Below, piece after piece: positions 1 through 11,823 of a DNA stretch of 64,000 bases (its first letter is position 1; the number at the start of each line of letters is the position of its first letter). The translations under genes and the position numbers were made by a program. The notes below the pieces were generated by a model. It saw only the letters and a list, made by a program, of their open reading frames with translations. It searched no databases and was not told the origin of the DNA. Origin of the DNA: Silene conica (taxonomy: Eukaryota > Streptophyta > Magnoliopsida > Caryophyllales > Caryophyllaceae); assembly GCA_029255685.2 (NCBI GenBank), contig CM055320.2:8480614-8544613 (forward strand), read 5' to 3'.

Positions 1-160
1 TCCAATGGGAAGTTTCAGAGACCGCCACACTATGAATTTCATCCTATACTCAGCCAACCATTCTGCTATCTTGTTCCGTTCTATCCACACCATTCTGCTT
101 CACTACTCATAAGGTGCAACAAACGAATTAAAAACAATAAAAAATGTGATTTCAAAGTTT

Positions 161-1782
161 ACTACCTAGGAGATTCAGAACCAGCTACGTTGTGGTTGGC
201 TACCGATGACACTGAGTACTGCTGAACAGAGATAATCCTGTGCTGCTTTGCGATGTCAGACAGGTACTGCGTTTCCCTGATATTTGTTGTTGCACTGGTT
301 CTAGATGAAATTCCTGCAGCATAAAAACTTTACAACTTCACTTGGCTGCATCTCAATCCCTTTCACTTAAAGAATGTCAAGACGGAGAAGGGGTTTCATA
401 ATTTTGCACAAAAGCATTATATGGAACGGTCTTACATTAAAGATAAATAAATTAATCATACAAGTTACTAGAGGAAAAGTCAGCATTTGGGGGTGTGTTT
501 GACATAAAAGACCGTCTCCTACAAAACTTAATGTACTTTAAAACATAAACTAGATAGAACATTATGCCCGTAATAAGCTGAAGCGTCAATAGTCAAAAGA
601 AGTCAGATCAGCATTGTAAAATTGGCGTGTGCGTCATTTCGCCTGTCTCAAAGATGAAATGTAGCTACTTGAACGGGAAGTGGGAACAATTAACATCTCA
701 AACCATTCTTCTATATTGATTACAAAATCAAACAGGAGTATTTCACTGGGGAGGGCAACTGGGGCAAAAATACACTAAAATTACCCTGAAGCCACAATGA
801 CTCCACTGACCATCGTTGGCACGGCAAGGGAGGGTTGAATGTTTGCAGCTTTACCCTATTTTCTTAATTCAATGGTTGTTTACGTATGACCCATGATGAA
901 AATCGTGTCAAGAAATGCATCTACACTCTGTTACACAAGAAGCATAAAGAGTTTAGCGAGTCATTTTGCTCCATCGCCCAATCGGAAATGGAAACATCAT
1001 TCTTAAGAAAACAAAAAAAAGTGAAAGTTGTAAGTAATTCTGGGATGTAGGGAGGATTTTTAGATGCAAATTTCAGAAGAATACCAAAATTCAGTCCGCT
1101 AATAGTCTCTTTCACTGAATTCCAAACATCAAATCTATAATTTCGATTTGTATAGTTGTATCTCACCAATTCATAATCACAGAAGTTCCGAGTAAGCTAG
1201 ACAAACCAAGGACTAGGGCTAGGGCGTATCCAAAATTATGTTTTAAAGCAATTTACCTTGAAAAAACAGAACCAGACAGAACACAACAGTGAGCAACGTG
1301 GCAAACAACTGATTCTTCAAGGACCGTGGCCTTGATTCTTTCGCCTTCTTCAATGCCTTCATACGTTCAACTCTCGCACGCTTAACCCTAGCAAGCTCAT
1401 GAAGTTCCTTAATCAATTTCTGATCAGCTGAATCCAATGACAACCCTCTAGGTGGTCTAGGGGGTTTCGGGTGCTTCTTAGCACTCATTGCCTTACCCTT
1501 CTCCTTAATCACTTTCCTCCCAACACCTCTACTACCTTTTTCTACAACCAATCTCACACTCTCCAATTGATCATCACTACTAGAATCAAACGACGAAAAC
1601 TCCATATCTTCGTGAATAACCGTCTCATTACCACGTTCAGGCCCACCTTTACTACCACCCTCACATTCCAATTCCTTCATCATAGAATTATTTCCATACA
1701 CTTCACCCTTTTCAATATCACCCTCAAAGTTAAAGTTTCCGTCTTTCGAAGTCACATTATAAATATCCATCATGACACCCAT
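161..1782 (-). CDS. Small plant membrane-anchored protein, two coding exons
   Basis: Exon A runs 1782 to 1257 and exon B 313 to 162. Joining CAAG|GTAAATT to CTGCAG|GA keeps the frame and gives about 225 residues (start MGVMMDIY; ATGs at 1773 and 1770 are alternatives). Seen in order: an acidic, Ser-rich N-terminal half; a Pro/Arg motif KPPRPPRG; SLDSADQKLIKELHELA; a basic helix RVKRARVERMKALKKAK; one hydrophobic segment (about residues 159-174, LFATLLTVVFCLVLFF); and a polar tail ending SESPR. From memory, plants have a family of single-pass proteins with this PPRPPRG-SLD-ADQKLI-RARIERMKALKK-TM order; I know of no function. The single hydrophobic stretch near the C-terminus suggests a membrane anchor. 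The splice junctions are inferred from consensus sites and frame. Confidence 0.8.
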
Positions 1783-1785
1783 CAA

Positions 1786-2530
1786 ACTTAATCACCAAAA
1801 ACACAATTCTCAACTCATTTCCCAGTACTTTCTTAAAAAAACTGATCATAAACCAATAAATTATAATTTAATTACACCAAAGGTCCAAACTTTAATCAAT
1901 CCCCAACCTCTAAATTACTATTTAAATCAAAGGTTGCGTCTTTCTCCAATATAATGTTGCCGCAAAACCCTGCAATTTAATTGAACAAAAACCCACAAAT
2001 TATAAATTATTTATACAAAAGATTCAAACTTTAATTAATTTGTACCCTCTAAATTAATATTTATATCAAAGGTTGCGTCTTTCTTCACTAATCACTACAA
2101 CATTGGCGCAAAACCCTCCAATTAATTAATTTAATTAATTAAATTAATTAAAATTACTCGAAATTGAAGCAATCAATGTAAAACCCACATAGAAAAATCA
2201 GGGAAATTTCCTCTAAACAACATAAAAGCTAATAAGACGTCTCATAACCTCGTTTCCATTTCAACATTATTTAAATCGGGCATGAGTCGTCAGAGGTACA
2301 AAGTAGGAATTGATGAACTAAGAAAGGTCTAAAACTTTGCAAATGGTACAAAAAGAGAATGGAAACAAAAGGTAATCGATTAAAACAAGTAAAAGATAGA
2401 GATTAGGAGTAGTTAATAATATAAATAGTAACTTTACCTGTTGAGGAAAGAAAGAAGCTGCAGATCCAAAGCAGACAAGAATTCAGTGAAGAGTGTGAAA
2501 GAAAGAGAAAAAAAATGGTGGGCAATAAAT
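1786..2530 (-). promoter_or_regulatory. 5' leader exon and leader intron of the membrane-protein gene
   Basis: A pyrimidine-rich leader (about 2530 to 2438) ends CAACAG|GTAAAG, a good splice donor. A likely acceptor, GATTAAG, sits at 1787, directly before the first ATG. The intervening ~650 bp is AT-rich and contains two similar stretches around 1845-1955 and 1975-2100 (caaaggttgcgtctttctyc recurs), so part of the intron is an old tandem duplication. The transcription start is not visible. Confidence 0.5.
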
Positions 2531-2539
2531 TGGGTTTTT

Positions 2540-3560
2540 CAAGAAATTAGATAAGTGTGAATGTGGATCAAATATGAATGTGGATCAAACCTATGATTTT
2601 GAATGTTATTGTTTTTAGGGTGAGGAATACAACTTACAACTGTCAAGGGCAAAATGTGTTAAAATAGGTTTTGCTTATGACGGATTACCGGACACTATTT
2701 AATAATTAACACTAGATAAATAGAGATAATATAACTTTTATAATAAAATAAGGTGGAGGGCAAGTAGGAAAAATTGAGCACCTTATGAATAGTGTCACTC
2801 GTATATTGTGAGGGTTACTATCCGTTTTCAGCTTGTGACGGATAGTATCCATCTTCAATAAAATTTTATAACCGCGTTAGACCGGGCTTGAATTGAAGTT
2901 ATGAATATCCCGTCTTGTAATTTTGCCAGTAAAGTTGACTAATGTTTGTTATCTTAATTCTTAGTTAAAAATAAGAGGATAGAATGAGAACAAACGTTAA
3001 ATAGTTGTCTATATGGCTATATATAGATCAATTAGCTGTTTTATAGCCGAGGACAACATTGCAAATACTGATTTCCTTCAATTAATAAGATCATGGTATT
3101 ATCAATATGATCACGACAATATTGCAATTTATCAATTTTTCTATGAGGATACCATATAAGCAAGCTATATACTTGGTAATTACTTTTTTGTTCTTGTTAT
3201 TTATTCTCCTTTTTTCTTTACATGTTTCAGTCAATTGTAATCTTTTTTATTTTAAAATTGAACTTGGTGAATAATATGATCATATAGGGCTTAGAAATAT
3301 AAACCTTTGACTAGGCTAAGATATTTTTAGTATATATTTCTCCATCCTCATTGATTTGACCAAATACCGAGGAAATGGAGGAGACCATTTGTGGCGGTTG
3401 TTAGTAGACGACGAAGTGCACTATTAGACTATATTACTATAATAAATGTGTATCATAAAAATAAAGATAAAAAAATAAATGAGATATTCTAAAATAGAAA
3501 ATAGGTAGATAAACAATTGACACGAATAAATAGTAATCAATCAATCAATCAATCAATATA
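2540..3560. other. Intergenic AT-rich DNA
   Basis: No gene seen. Around 2670-2870 there is a degraded copy of the repeat built on the words TTGTGACGGATA / CACATGAATAGTGTC, found more fully at 36919 and 56502. A short (AATC)n microsatellite lies at about 3534-3560, just left of the putative Helitron start. Confidence 0.5.
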
Positions 3561-5028
3561 TCAATATATATATATACTTAAAAGAGGAACTTTTCAAGCG
3601 ATTTCATTGGCTATTGTTTTAACGCAATTTCATTGGAGGTTATTTTATTATTTGCAAATGAGACTACAATATTAAAAAAAAATTAATTAAGAGTTATTGT
3701 TCCACTCTACTACGAGGGTGACTATAAGTCTATAAATTTAATAACAATAAGATAAATAAGATAAAAAGATACAAAGTAGTGTTTAACTGCTCTTCAAATA
3801 ACTTTGTTGTAGTAAAGTATAAAAATTGCACGCCCGAATAATTTTTGCTAATATGATTTGTGTTTGTGTACTAGCTTAGGCTATTTTTATGTTTTCTTAT
3901 ATTAGGTTACATAAATATTATCGAAGCATGAGCCATGCATGTTATATAGACAGAAAATATATTACGTATTCATGTGTGTTTATTGTTTTAGTAAGTTGTA
4001 TTTTAGTGACGTTTAAAGTTATTATTTGTAGTTTTATACTAATATGGTTTGCATTGAAATTTAGGTAAAAAAAAAAGAAGATTGTTGAGCTCGTGAATGG
4101 AAAATGATCAAAAAATGTATTCAGAGGTATGCCCAATTTTGATACAGATGTTATAATGTACACAAATTTATCCTGAAGCATATTTTCAATTGCAAAGCTT
4201 GCAATATGCTTTAAGATATTCTTTTATACAGATTATAAAAGTCAATTATACTAACTATTATAAGTTTTATTTTACAAATTTTTGCGAAATTTTAGCGCGT
4301 GCTTTAAAAAATACGCATTAATAAGGTTAATAGGAAAAATTCAATAGATATTCTAATTAATTTATTAAGTTAAAAGTGAGTTTAACTAAACGAACTTTTC
4401 TTTGCCGTGTGATAAAACCGGTTTGACTAAACGATTGACTCTTCTTTCCTCTCGGATAAAATAGGAGAGAGAGATTAATAATTAGGAGTGAAATGAATAA
4501 AATAGGAGTGAAAAAAGTAGAGTAAGTTTGGTGATAAAAGAGATGGATTGATAAAATATAATTTAAAATAAGAAAGGGAAGAAAACCTGAATCCGTTTAA
4601 GAAAATATGAAAAAAAATACTCCGTAGTAAATAGGAGGAAGTATTAAAGTTTGAAAAAGTAAAACCGTGCAAACAACATTGTAACTTGGATTCTTCTTAT
4701 GAGAAGTTTTTAAAAATAGTATACTCCATTGGTTATATGAAAACAAACTCATTTGATTTCATGCATTGTGAATCCTAATGTTTATGCCACTTTAATTCTA
4801 ACTTTCCTAAAGATCAATTATGTTTTTTTTCAAGCTATTACAAATATCCAAGTTTTCTAAATTACTTAATTTATAATAAATATATGAATAGTAGATAAAA
4901 GTTGGAGTAAAATAAAATAAAAGAGAGTAAGCAAAGTACAAAATGATCAAATTCATATGTTAAACAAACTCTTATAGAATATGTCATACAAAATTGCTTT
5001 TACATAGCCTTAATGAAATGTTTATATA

Positions 5029-5220
5029 CTCCCTCATATTATTTTATGTTGTCCCTCTTTCCTTTTTCCATCCAATTTTATTGTTGTGCACTAATTTCTT
5101 TTTTGGACAACATGGCAATTTGGTGTAAAGTCATGTGTATAGTGTGTTAATAAATTATAAATTGATTATCTTATTTCTCATCCAAAATGAAAAGGGAACG
5201 ATAAAATAAATAGAAGGGAG
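5029..5220. mobile_element. Stowaway-type MITE
   Basis: A 192-bp element with terminal inverted repeats CTCCCTCATATTATTTTA... and ...TAAATAGAAGGGAG, flanked by TA on both sides. It has no coding capacity. Tc1/mariner-type MITEs with CTCCCTC ends and TA target duplications are the Stowaway group. Confidence 0.75.
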
Positions 5221-5748
5221 TATATTATACACAAAAATCAAAGATTAAGGATCAAGGTATAACGAGAATGAGATTGTTTTCAATATTATTAAACCATAAA
5301 GTATAGAGTAAAACTTACAAAAAATAAAACATAAAGTAAAGAGTAAAACATTCGGAAAAAAGTGTGAACTATTGACTGAACTGCCCAATAAGAAAATAGA
5401 GACTATTGACTGGAATAAGTAAAACATTAAACTATATATAAAGAATAAAACAGATAAACAAAACATTATAAAAAAGACCATAAACTTAATGGCTGAACTC
5501 TAAAAAACAAGTGTTTTGAAACTTGGCTTATACTCACTATATTTTCTCGACTTTGAAGTGCAGTGATTTGGGTCACCTATTTGTTTTTGAATTTATTTTT
5601 AGTTGTCTTAATCATTTGTTTAACTCCCAATTATAAGAGAAATGACAGTAATAGCCACGACTCGAATGAGTTGCATCCCATCTTAAATCACAATAAAAAA
5701 AATTAAGTATAATTAAATACTATAAATTAAGTATATAAATAAAAAAAT

Positions 5749-6233
5749 AATTAAATACTAATAAAATATCAGTTGGATATATTTATTATTTTAGAGCGAT
5801 TACATTGGATATTACTTTGTTTAAATAAATTAAGTATATATAAATGAAAAATAATTAAATAGTAATAAAATACAAGTTGGATAATTATTGAATTAGTTAA
5901 TAAAATAATTGATTGTAAACTAAGAGTTTTGGCTACCGTAGAGTTATGGTATAATTGTTGTTTCTCTTCTCTTATTTAATTAAAAATAAATAATTAAATA
6001 CTAATAAAATATCAGTTGGATATAATTATTATTTTAGAGCGATTACATAGGATATTACTTTGTTTAAATAAATTAAGTATATATAAATAAAAAGATAATT
6101 AAATAGTAATAAAATACAAGCTGGATTATTATTGAATTAGTAAATAAAATAATTGATTGTAAACTAAGAGTTTTGGCTACCGTAAAGTTATGGTATAATT
6201 TGTTGTTTCTCTCCTCTTATTTAATTAAAAATA
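5749..6233. repeat. 243-bp tandem duplication
   Basis: Positions 5749-5991 and 5992-6233 are nearly the same sequence. Both start AATTAAATACTAATAAAAT and contain the landmark GTTTTGGCTACCGTA. They differ at only a few sites, so the duplication is fairly recent. It lies within the outer Helitron. Confidence 0.85.
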
Positions 6234-6284
6234 TAAATAGATGTATGATGAATATATTAAACACTTACATTTACGAGGTATAAT

Positions 6285-7295
6285 TTAAAAATACGAGCTA
6301 CAGAATATGAACACATAAGAATACGAGTAAATGTAAAAAAAAAAGTGTAAGAGAATCACGGACTAAAAAATAAGAGCATGGAAGAATGCGAGCTATTAAC
6401 CTAAGAATACGAGCTAATTTAAAAAGAATACGAGCTATTAAGCTAAGAATACTAGCTAATATAAAAACAATACGAACTATTAAGATAAGACGAGCTTTAA
6501 AATATGAGCACAAATGAATACGAGATAATGAAAAAACAATACGAGCTATTAAGATAAGATGAGCTTCAAAATATGAGCACAAATGGATACAAATACGAGA
6601 TTAAAAGGATCACGAACTTAAATATACGAGTACATAATAAGAATACGACATATTAAGATGAGAATACAAGCTAATGTAAACAAAATACCAAAACACGAGA
6701 TAATTGAAACATTCTCGAGCTAAAAAATAGAACTAGATTTGCAAGACGTCAAATTTCATGATATAATAAGCACTTAAGATTATGAAGTATAATTAAAAGA
6801 ATACGAGCTACAAAATACGAATATATAAGAAATACGAGCTAATGTAAAAGAAATAAGAACTTAAGAGAATTAGGAATTAAAAAATATGAGCACATAAGAA
6901 CGCGAGCTATTAACGTAAGAATGCGAGCTAATAGAGCTATTAAGCTTACAAGATGAGCTAATAAAAAAAATACGAGCTATTAAGATAAGAATTCGAGCTA
7001 ATGTAAAAAAAAAACATACGAGCATATAAGAGGATCACGAACTTACAAATATGAGCATATAAGAATACGAGCTAATATAAAAAGAATATAACTTAATGTA
7101 ACAAGAATACGGGCTAATAAGATAAAAATACGAGCTATTGAGATAAGAATACGAGCTAATATACAAAGTATACGAGCTAATAAGATAAGAATACACGTTA
7201 TTAAGATAAGAATATGAGTTAAAGTAAAAAAAATACGATCGAATGTAAAAAAAATTACGAGTTAATGTTAAAAGAGTATGAGCTTCGACTATCTT
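6285..7295. repeat. Minisatellite of AATACGAGCTA units, about 1 kb
   Basis: The word TACGAGCT or a one-base variant recurs dozens of times at irregular 16-30 bp spacing. It sits in units such as AAGAATACGAGCTAATGTAAA and TACGAGCTATTAAGATAAG. Long reading frames here are by-products of the repeat and do not look like proteins. Minisatellites inside Helitrons are common. Confidence 0.85.
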
Positions 7296-7540
7296 CAAAC
7301 ATTAGAAATATTGGATAAAAATTTCTTCAAGATGATGCTTAAATGAAAAATATACAAGTGATTATAAAAATATATGTGCTAAAAAATTATTTTGAAGACA
7401 GTGATTCGTAATATGTAAGTTTCTGTTTCCATTGAAATTTCATGCACTTTCAACGTTCTATGTTGTCCATTGAGGATGATACATCCGATTTTTCATTAGC
7501 CATAAAAAATACTTGAATTATTCTTTATATATGCCTATTA

Positions 7541-8640
7541 TCCCCTTTCTATAAAAGGAACCTTATTTAGAGGATTTTCATTGGCTGATGCAAAATAGAA
7601 AGAGAAAATACTAGATTTAAGTAGGGCCCGCCATGTTTTTGATACAAAATTAATTAATTACCCCGTTCAAGCTTTCATTAATTTATCGTAAATTCTTGCT
7701 TCATACCGACAAAAATAAGACGGACCAAATATCACTATCTTTTTAATAAAATATAAGCATTTAATAACAAAATTTTATATTCTTATTTTGTCACTCTTTA
7801 CCCAGAAAAATGATGGTAACATTTTATCAAAAAATGGTATCATTTAATTGTAAAATGGCTACAATAAGCCCGAGACGACTAGACTTTATTGATGAAGTAT
7901 ATTCCAATATTAAAAAAGCTTTTAATATTAATTTAACATACAACAACTAAAATGATTAAATTGAGTGGCAATGAGTATAAAATAGGAACAAAAAGTGAAT
8001 ACCAAATATAATAATATAAAAATTAGAGAAAACTAAAGCATTCAAATACTGAAAATCAATATATTAAAATTGTTGACAGTTGGAAATCAACGAAAATATG
8101 TAACTCCGTCTTAAATGTACATAAAAAAGATAGAGTTTATATTATATGGTCAGAGTTTATTTAGGTAGTTAGCGGGTCATACTAATTATAATTTGGCTGG
8201 GTTCATTACGATGGTTAGGAATTTAGGATTTAAATCGTACGTATAAGTTTTAAATCTATACATATTTTTATCGGCTACTATTCGTTTTACGTTTAAAACG
8301 GGCCAGTATCACTCCCATGAGTTATAAGACAAATATTTTATTTTAGACATACATAATGTTTTTTTTTACTAATTCATCCTACATATGTATATTTCATACT
8401 TCTTAAACTTGGACCGATATCGTTGTCCTAAATAATAATTTGTATACTTTTATAATGTAAAGCAGATGCGTTGTTTTATTTACATCTAAGTTAAACGTAA
8501 AAATTCTCTTTACTTTTTAGAGCATCAATATAACTGCAATACTAAAACCATATTTTTATTATATTTATTCACATTTTTATTGATTTTTTTCAGTTTAATA
8601 AAATTAAACCCGTGCATTTTTTGCACGGGCGTAAAACTAG
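7541..8640 (+). mobile_element. Inner non-autonomous Helitron, plus strand
   Basis: It starts TCCCCTTTCTATAAAAGG right after an A. This matches the 5' ends of other Helitrons in this window read on the minus strand (TCTCCTATCTATAAAAGG at 36682). It ends with hairpin CCCGTGCA-TTTT-TGCACGGG, then CGTAAAACTAG at 8640, followed by T. Length is 1.1 kb, no coding sequence. It sits inside the outer Helitron. Confidence 0.75.
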
Positions 8641-8753
8641 TACCTTTTAAAAGATTAACTTTTACGATCATTAATTTGAAACCATGTCAAGATATTACCC
8701 GGGCAACGCCCGGGTATGAAATCTAGTATGTACTTCTATATCTAAAATTTATA

Positions 8754-9226
8754 CTTCGTCCATTTTTATCCAAATACCCTATTTGCTTTATTCACGTTTG
8801 TCAACGCAAGTTTTGCGTGCTTCATATCTTTAACTACGTATTTGTAAAAATTATAAAAGTTATATATTTTCAATGTACTCGTAAAGACGAATTAAACAAG
8901 ACCCCACATGAATATATTTTTTCTTACGTATTGAGAGAAAATTGAGATTGAAAGTTGATTGGTTTTTTTTTTTTTGGTACATAAAGAGGGGCAAAGCCCC
9001 GAAAAGAAACTAATTATCCGCTATTACACGGGGAATAGCAACCCCAAATATGTCCTCTCTAAGAATAGTTCGCAATTCCGCATTTGGACCTTGTACATGT
9101 TGAAAGGAGGTGTTTGAGTAGACGCCACGATTTGCTAGGTAATCGGCGGCTCTATTAGCTTCTGAAAGTTGATTGGTGAATAGTGTACAAAAAGCAAATA
9201 TGGTATTTGGATAAAAATGAAGGAAG
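8754..9226. mobile_element. Stowaway MITE interrupted by a LINE fragment
   Basis: The ends CTTCGTCCATTTTTATCC and GGATAAAAATGAAGGAAG are inverted repeats flanked by TA. The body matches the uninterrupted reverse-orientation copy at 58009-58271 and, more distantly, that at 45878-46134. The extra length is the LINE insertion at 8963-9163. Confidence 0.85.
8963..9163 (-). mobile_element. 5'-truncated L1-type LINE, 3' end of ORF2
   Basis: A 201-bp insertion flanked by a 13-bp target-site duplication (GAAAGTTGATTGG at 8950-8962 and 9164-9176). It begins with a poly-T run, which is a poly-A tail on the minus strand. The minus-strand frame reads EANRAADYLANRGVYS... to IPRVIADN-stop, the end of the RNase H-like domain found at the C-terminus of many plant L1 ORF2 proteins. 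The tail, duplication and truncation are those of target-primed reverse transcription. Confidence 0.85.
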
Positions 9227-11168
9227 TATTTGACAACTTAATAATTTATGAAGATGGTCCTTCGAGTTTTAAAAAATGTCACTCTTAAACATAAAATATC
9301 ATTTTATTAAAATAAAATTTTAAAATTCGAGATGACTAACTTGTTCCGCTTGTTTGTTGTCATATTCTATTATGTGGTGTCTTGGTCTATTGTTATCATT
9401 TCTATTTTAATAGTGAACTTGATAAACAATTTGGTCATTCACACTTAATCTTTGTGTCAAAACTAAATGACGACAATTAACGGAAACGGAATGACTAGTC
9501 CATAATCTGGATTATCAATCAAATTGTCCTATATGGAATATTAATTTGGCGTAGGTGTTAAATGAAAACAACCGATAACCAAAGAAGTGAGAAATGTGGG
9601 TTGTCAAACTGTGATCACACCGACAGATTATTTTAGTATATTAATCAATCTTTGCCCACGTCTCTTTATATATTACTCAAATTTTCATTCAACACGGACA
9701 TTATTTATCATAAATTAAAGACGAATAGTATTCTTTTTATACAATACAAGTGACAATATTTATAAAATACTCTATTTTTTCCCACTTGCATAGTTGCATG
9801 TCAACATACTTTATTGTGAATATATAATATCTGTCTTCAACTTACGACGGATATACCGTCACAAATAAAACTCTTTCTCTATTTGGAGGTTTCCATAAAT
9901 AATTTGAATTTGGGTTAAAACACTTAAACCCCCAAAATTGCATAGGAAGCTTCTGCTGTCCTGGATTTGTAAAAGGGACCCCTTAGATTTTGAGGATCAA
10001 CGCTTCATAACTTACTTACTTGCATTTTTGACTTGTGGCAGGTGTATTTAGTGGGGATACATTACTAAGATCGTGGCAACCCAAGTCTTGACGATTGAGT
10101 TAGGCATGTGTTCAACCGTTCGCGTTGTCACAATCTCACGTGGGTTATGTTTTATGTACATGAATTATGAATTATATGATGAGATAGACCCGTCATTCAC
10201 ACATATGGAAACCGGTCTCCGGTCTCAACAATCTCACTCTTATGCATGTGTGTCGAAACTCCTCTTTACTTGGGGCTACTGCGCACCGTACTCCGCATCT
10301 CTGGTTAACCAAGGGACCAAGGTAGAGAGTCCAACGGTGGTGCTACTCTGCAACCACGACGCTACTCTGCGCCATCTCGAGCACCGTCACAACATCGCAC
10401 CTTGCGGTCCCAAGCCGAACTGTCGATACCACTTGTGGAGTCGGCGGGCTTATTGAATTAGGTGCATTTGTGCATGAGACCGGCTAATAAGCAAGTAAGG
10501 TTTCATCCCGAAACTAATTGGTTCTGAGAGGAGTACTTTACTTACTTATAAGCTTGTCTCTTCACTATTATTCTACCGATTTGAGACAATGTACCTCACA
10601 CATATGGGAAGAGACCGCAACACAGTCAAATGTGAAAATTATTAAAAAAAAAAGGATATCATAAGCTATAATACTATTTTGAGTACATTTAATTATAAAG
10701 CGGTTACATATGTGCGTCTAAAAATTAAAACAAAAAGTAAATGTCTAAAACACGTATTTTCCAATCATCTTTAGTCTTAACGAAAAGTCGAAAAATAGAG
10801 TTTAAACTTTAAAGGAGATGAAGACGGACACTGTCCCATATCCTCTGGCTAGGGTTCTTCAACGGTGAAGGGCAGTTTGGCCTATCCCGTATCTGTGGGC
10901 CAAATGTTTTGAAGTTTTTGCTTAATTGGGGTTGAAAACGGAACTATTTAACAAAAATAGCGTCGATTTCAAACTATTTACCAAAAATGGGTCCACATCA
11001 TCACTTCTGAATTTTTTTTATTTTTTTTTATAAATTTAAAACTAGTTGTGGAACCAAAATTCATGACACAATAGAAAGATTACTGGACTGTGGCCTTCAT
11101 CTTCTCGCTGTGTGGGACAGCGAGAAATTATTTGCCTTACTCTTTTTCAACTTCCATTTCTATTGCCA
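9227..11168. other. Intergenic, with a GC-richer block and a dispersed repeat
   Basis: No convincing gene. Positions 9890-10560 are less AT-rich than the surroundings and contain an open frame (10073-10456) that lacks an ATG at its left end and shows no domain I recognise; it may be old retroelement or noncoding sequence. Positions 10945-11020 (ACTATTTACCAAAAATGGG) recur inverted at about 59265-59345, so this is a dispersed repeat. Confidence 0.4.
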
Positions 11169-11445
11169 CTAGTTTTATACCCGTGCAAATTGCACGGCTT
11201 TGTTGTTTAAAAAATTATAAACAAATTGTATTAATAATAGTTGCTCATTAATAGAAGTATCTATTAAGTATATTTAAGATGTACCAATAATATGAATGTA
11301 GTATGCGAGAGTTTCTAAAATATGGCAATAAGTAAAATAGATCAATAACTCCTCGGAAATTTCAAAGTAGAACAAAAGTAGCAAAATGCGAGAGAGGAAA
11401 AAAAAACATTATGTTGTTACGATGTACAATCAGAAGTATATTGTA

Positions 11446-11816
11446 CTATAACTTCTCGAAAATTTCTTTATACACCACATTCTTTGTTCTATTAGACATG
11501 CGTTTTTCATTATCACAAATCAGGATTTTCAACCCCTTTTTACTCGTGACTCTTGAAATAGCCACATAAAGTTGGACGTGCGAAAACACCGGCCTTGGAA
11601 GATAAAGCCCAACATGTGCTAGAAGGACTGCCCTCGGCTTTTATTTATTGTCATTGCAAAACACACCGCCACAGGAAATTGTCTTCTGTCAAATTGTACC
11701 GGGAATTTACTGGAGTCAGAAGGAGAAAGTGTAATACGTGCAATATGCACTTTATCGCCCTTATGGCTGCCAGATACAACTGTTGCTCGAATCACACGTG
11801 ATCCCAAATCTAACAA
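11446..11816 (-). pseudogene. Helitron helicase C-terminal remnant
   Basis: The minus strand reads DLGSRVIRATVVSGSHKGDK, then FAMTINKSRGQSF, and in another frame VGLYLPRPVFSHVQLYVAIS and a tail ending EIFEKL-stop. These are the last helicase motifs of plant Helitron Rep/helicase (PIF1-like, 5'-3' DNA helicase): the TINKSQGQSF and LYVAxSRVTSxxGLK signatures. A stop and a frameshift lie between GQSF and VGLYLP. The Rep domain and helicase core are absent. It lies about 280 bp from the Helitron 3' end, where this C-terminus usually sits. Confidence 0.85.
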
Positions 11817-11823
11817 ATTGCAC

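Larger units (their letters stand above)
3561..8726 (+). mobile_element. Outer Helitron (putative), plus strand, non-autonomous
   Basis: The right end is typical of a Helitron: a GC-rich hairpin (CCCGGGC-AAC-GCCCGGG, 8698-8714) followed within 8 bp by CTAG and then T (8723-8727). The proposed left end starts TC after an A at 3561 and continues ACTTAAAAGAGGAAC...ATTTCATTGGCT, resembling the 5' end of the inner Helitron at 7541. No Rep or helicase is visible. The interior holds a 243-bp tandem duplication, a long minisatellite and the inner Helitron. The 3' end is firm; the pairing with this 5' end is inferred. Confidence 0.5.

Noticed and set aside
7035-7298. Tyr/Ser-rich 87-codon ORF
   Set aside because: It is generated by the TACGAGCT minisatellite; composition follows the repeat.
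10073-10456. 127-codon open frame in a GC-richer block
   Set aside because: It has no ATG at the left end, no recognisable domain, and no splice or leader context.
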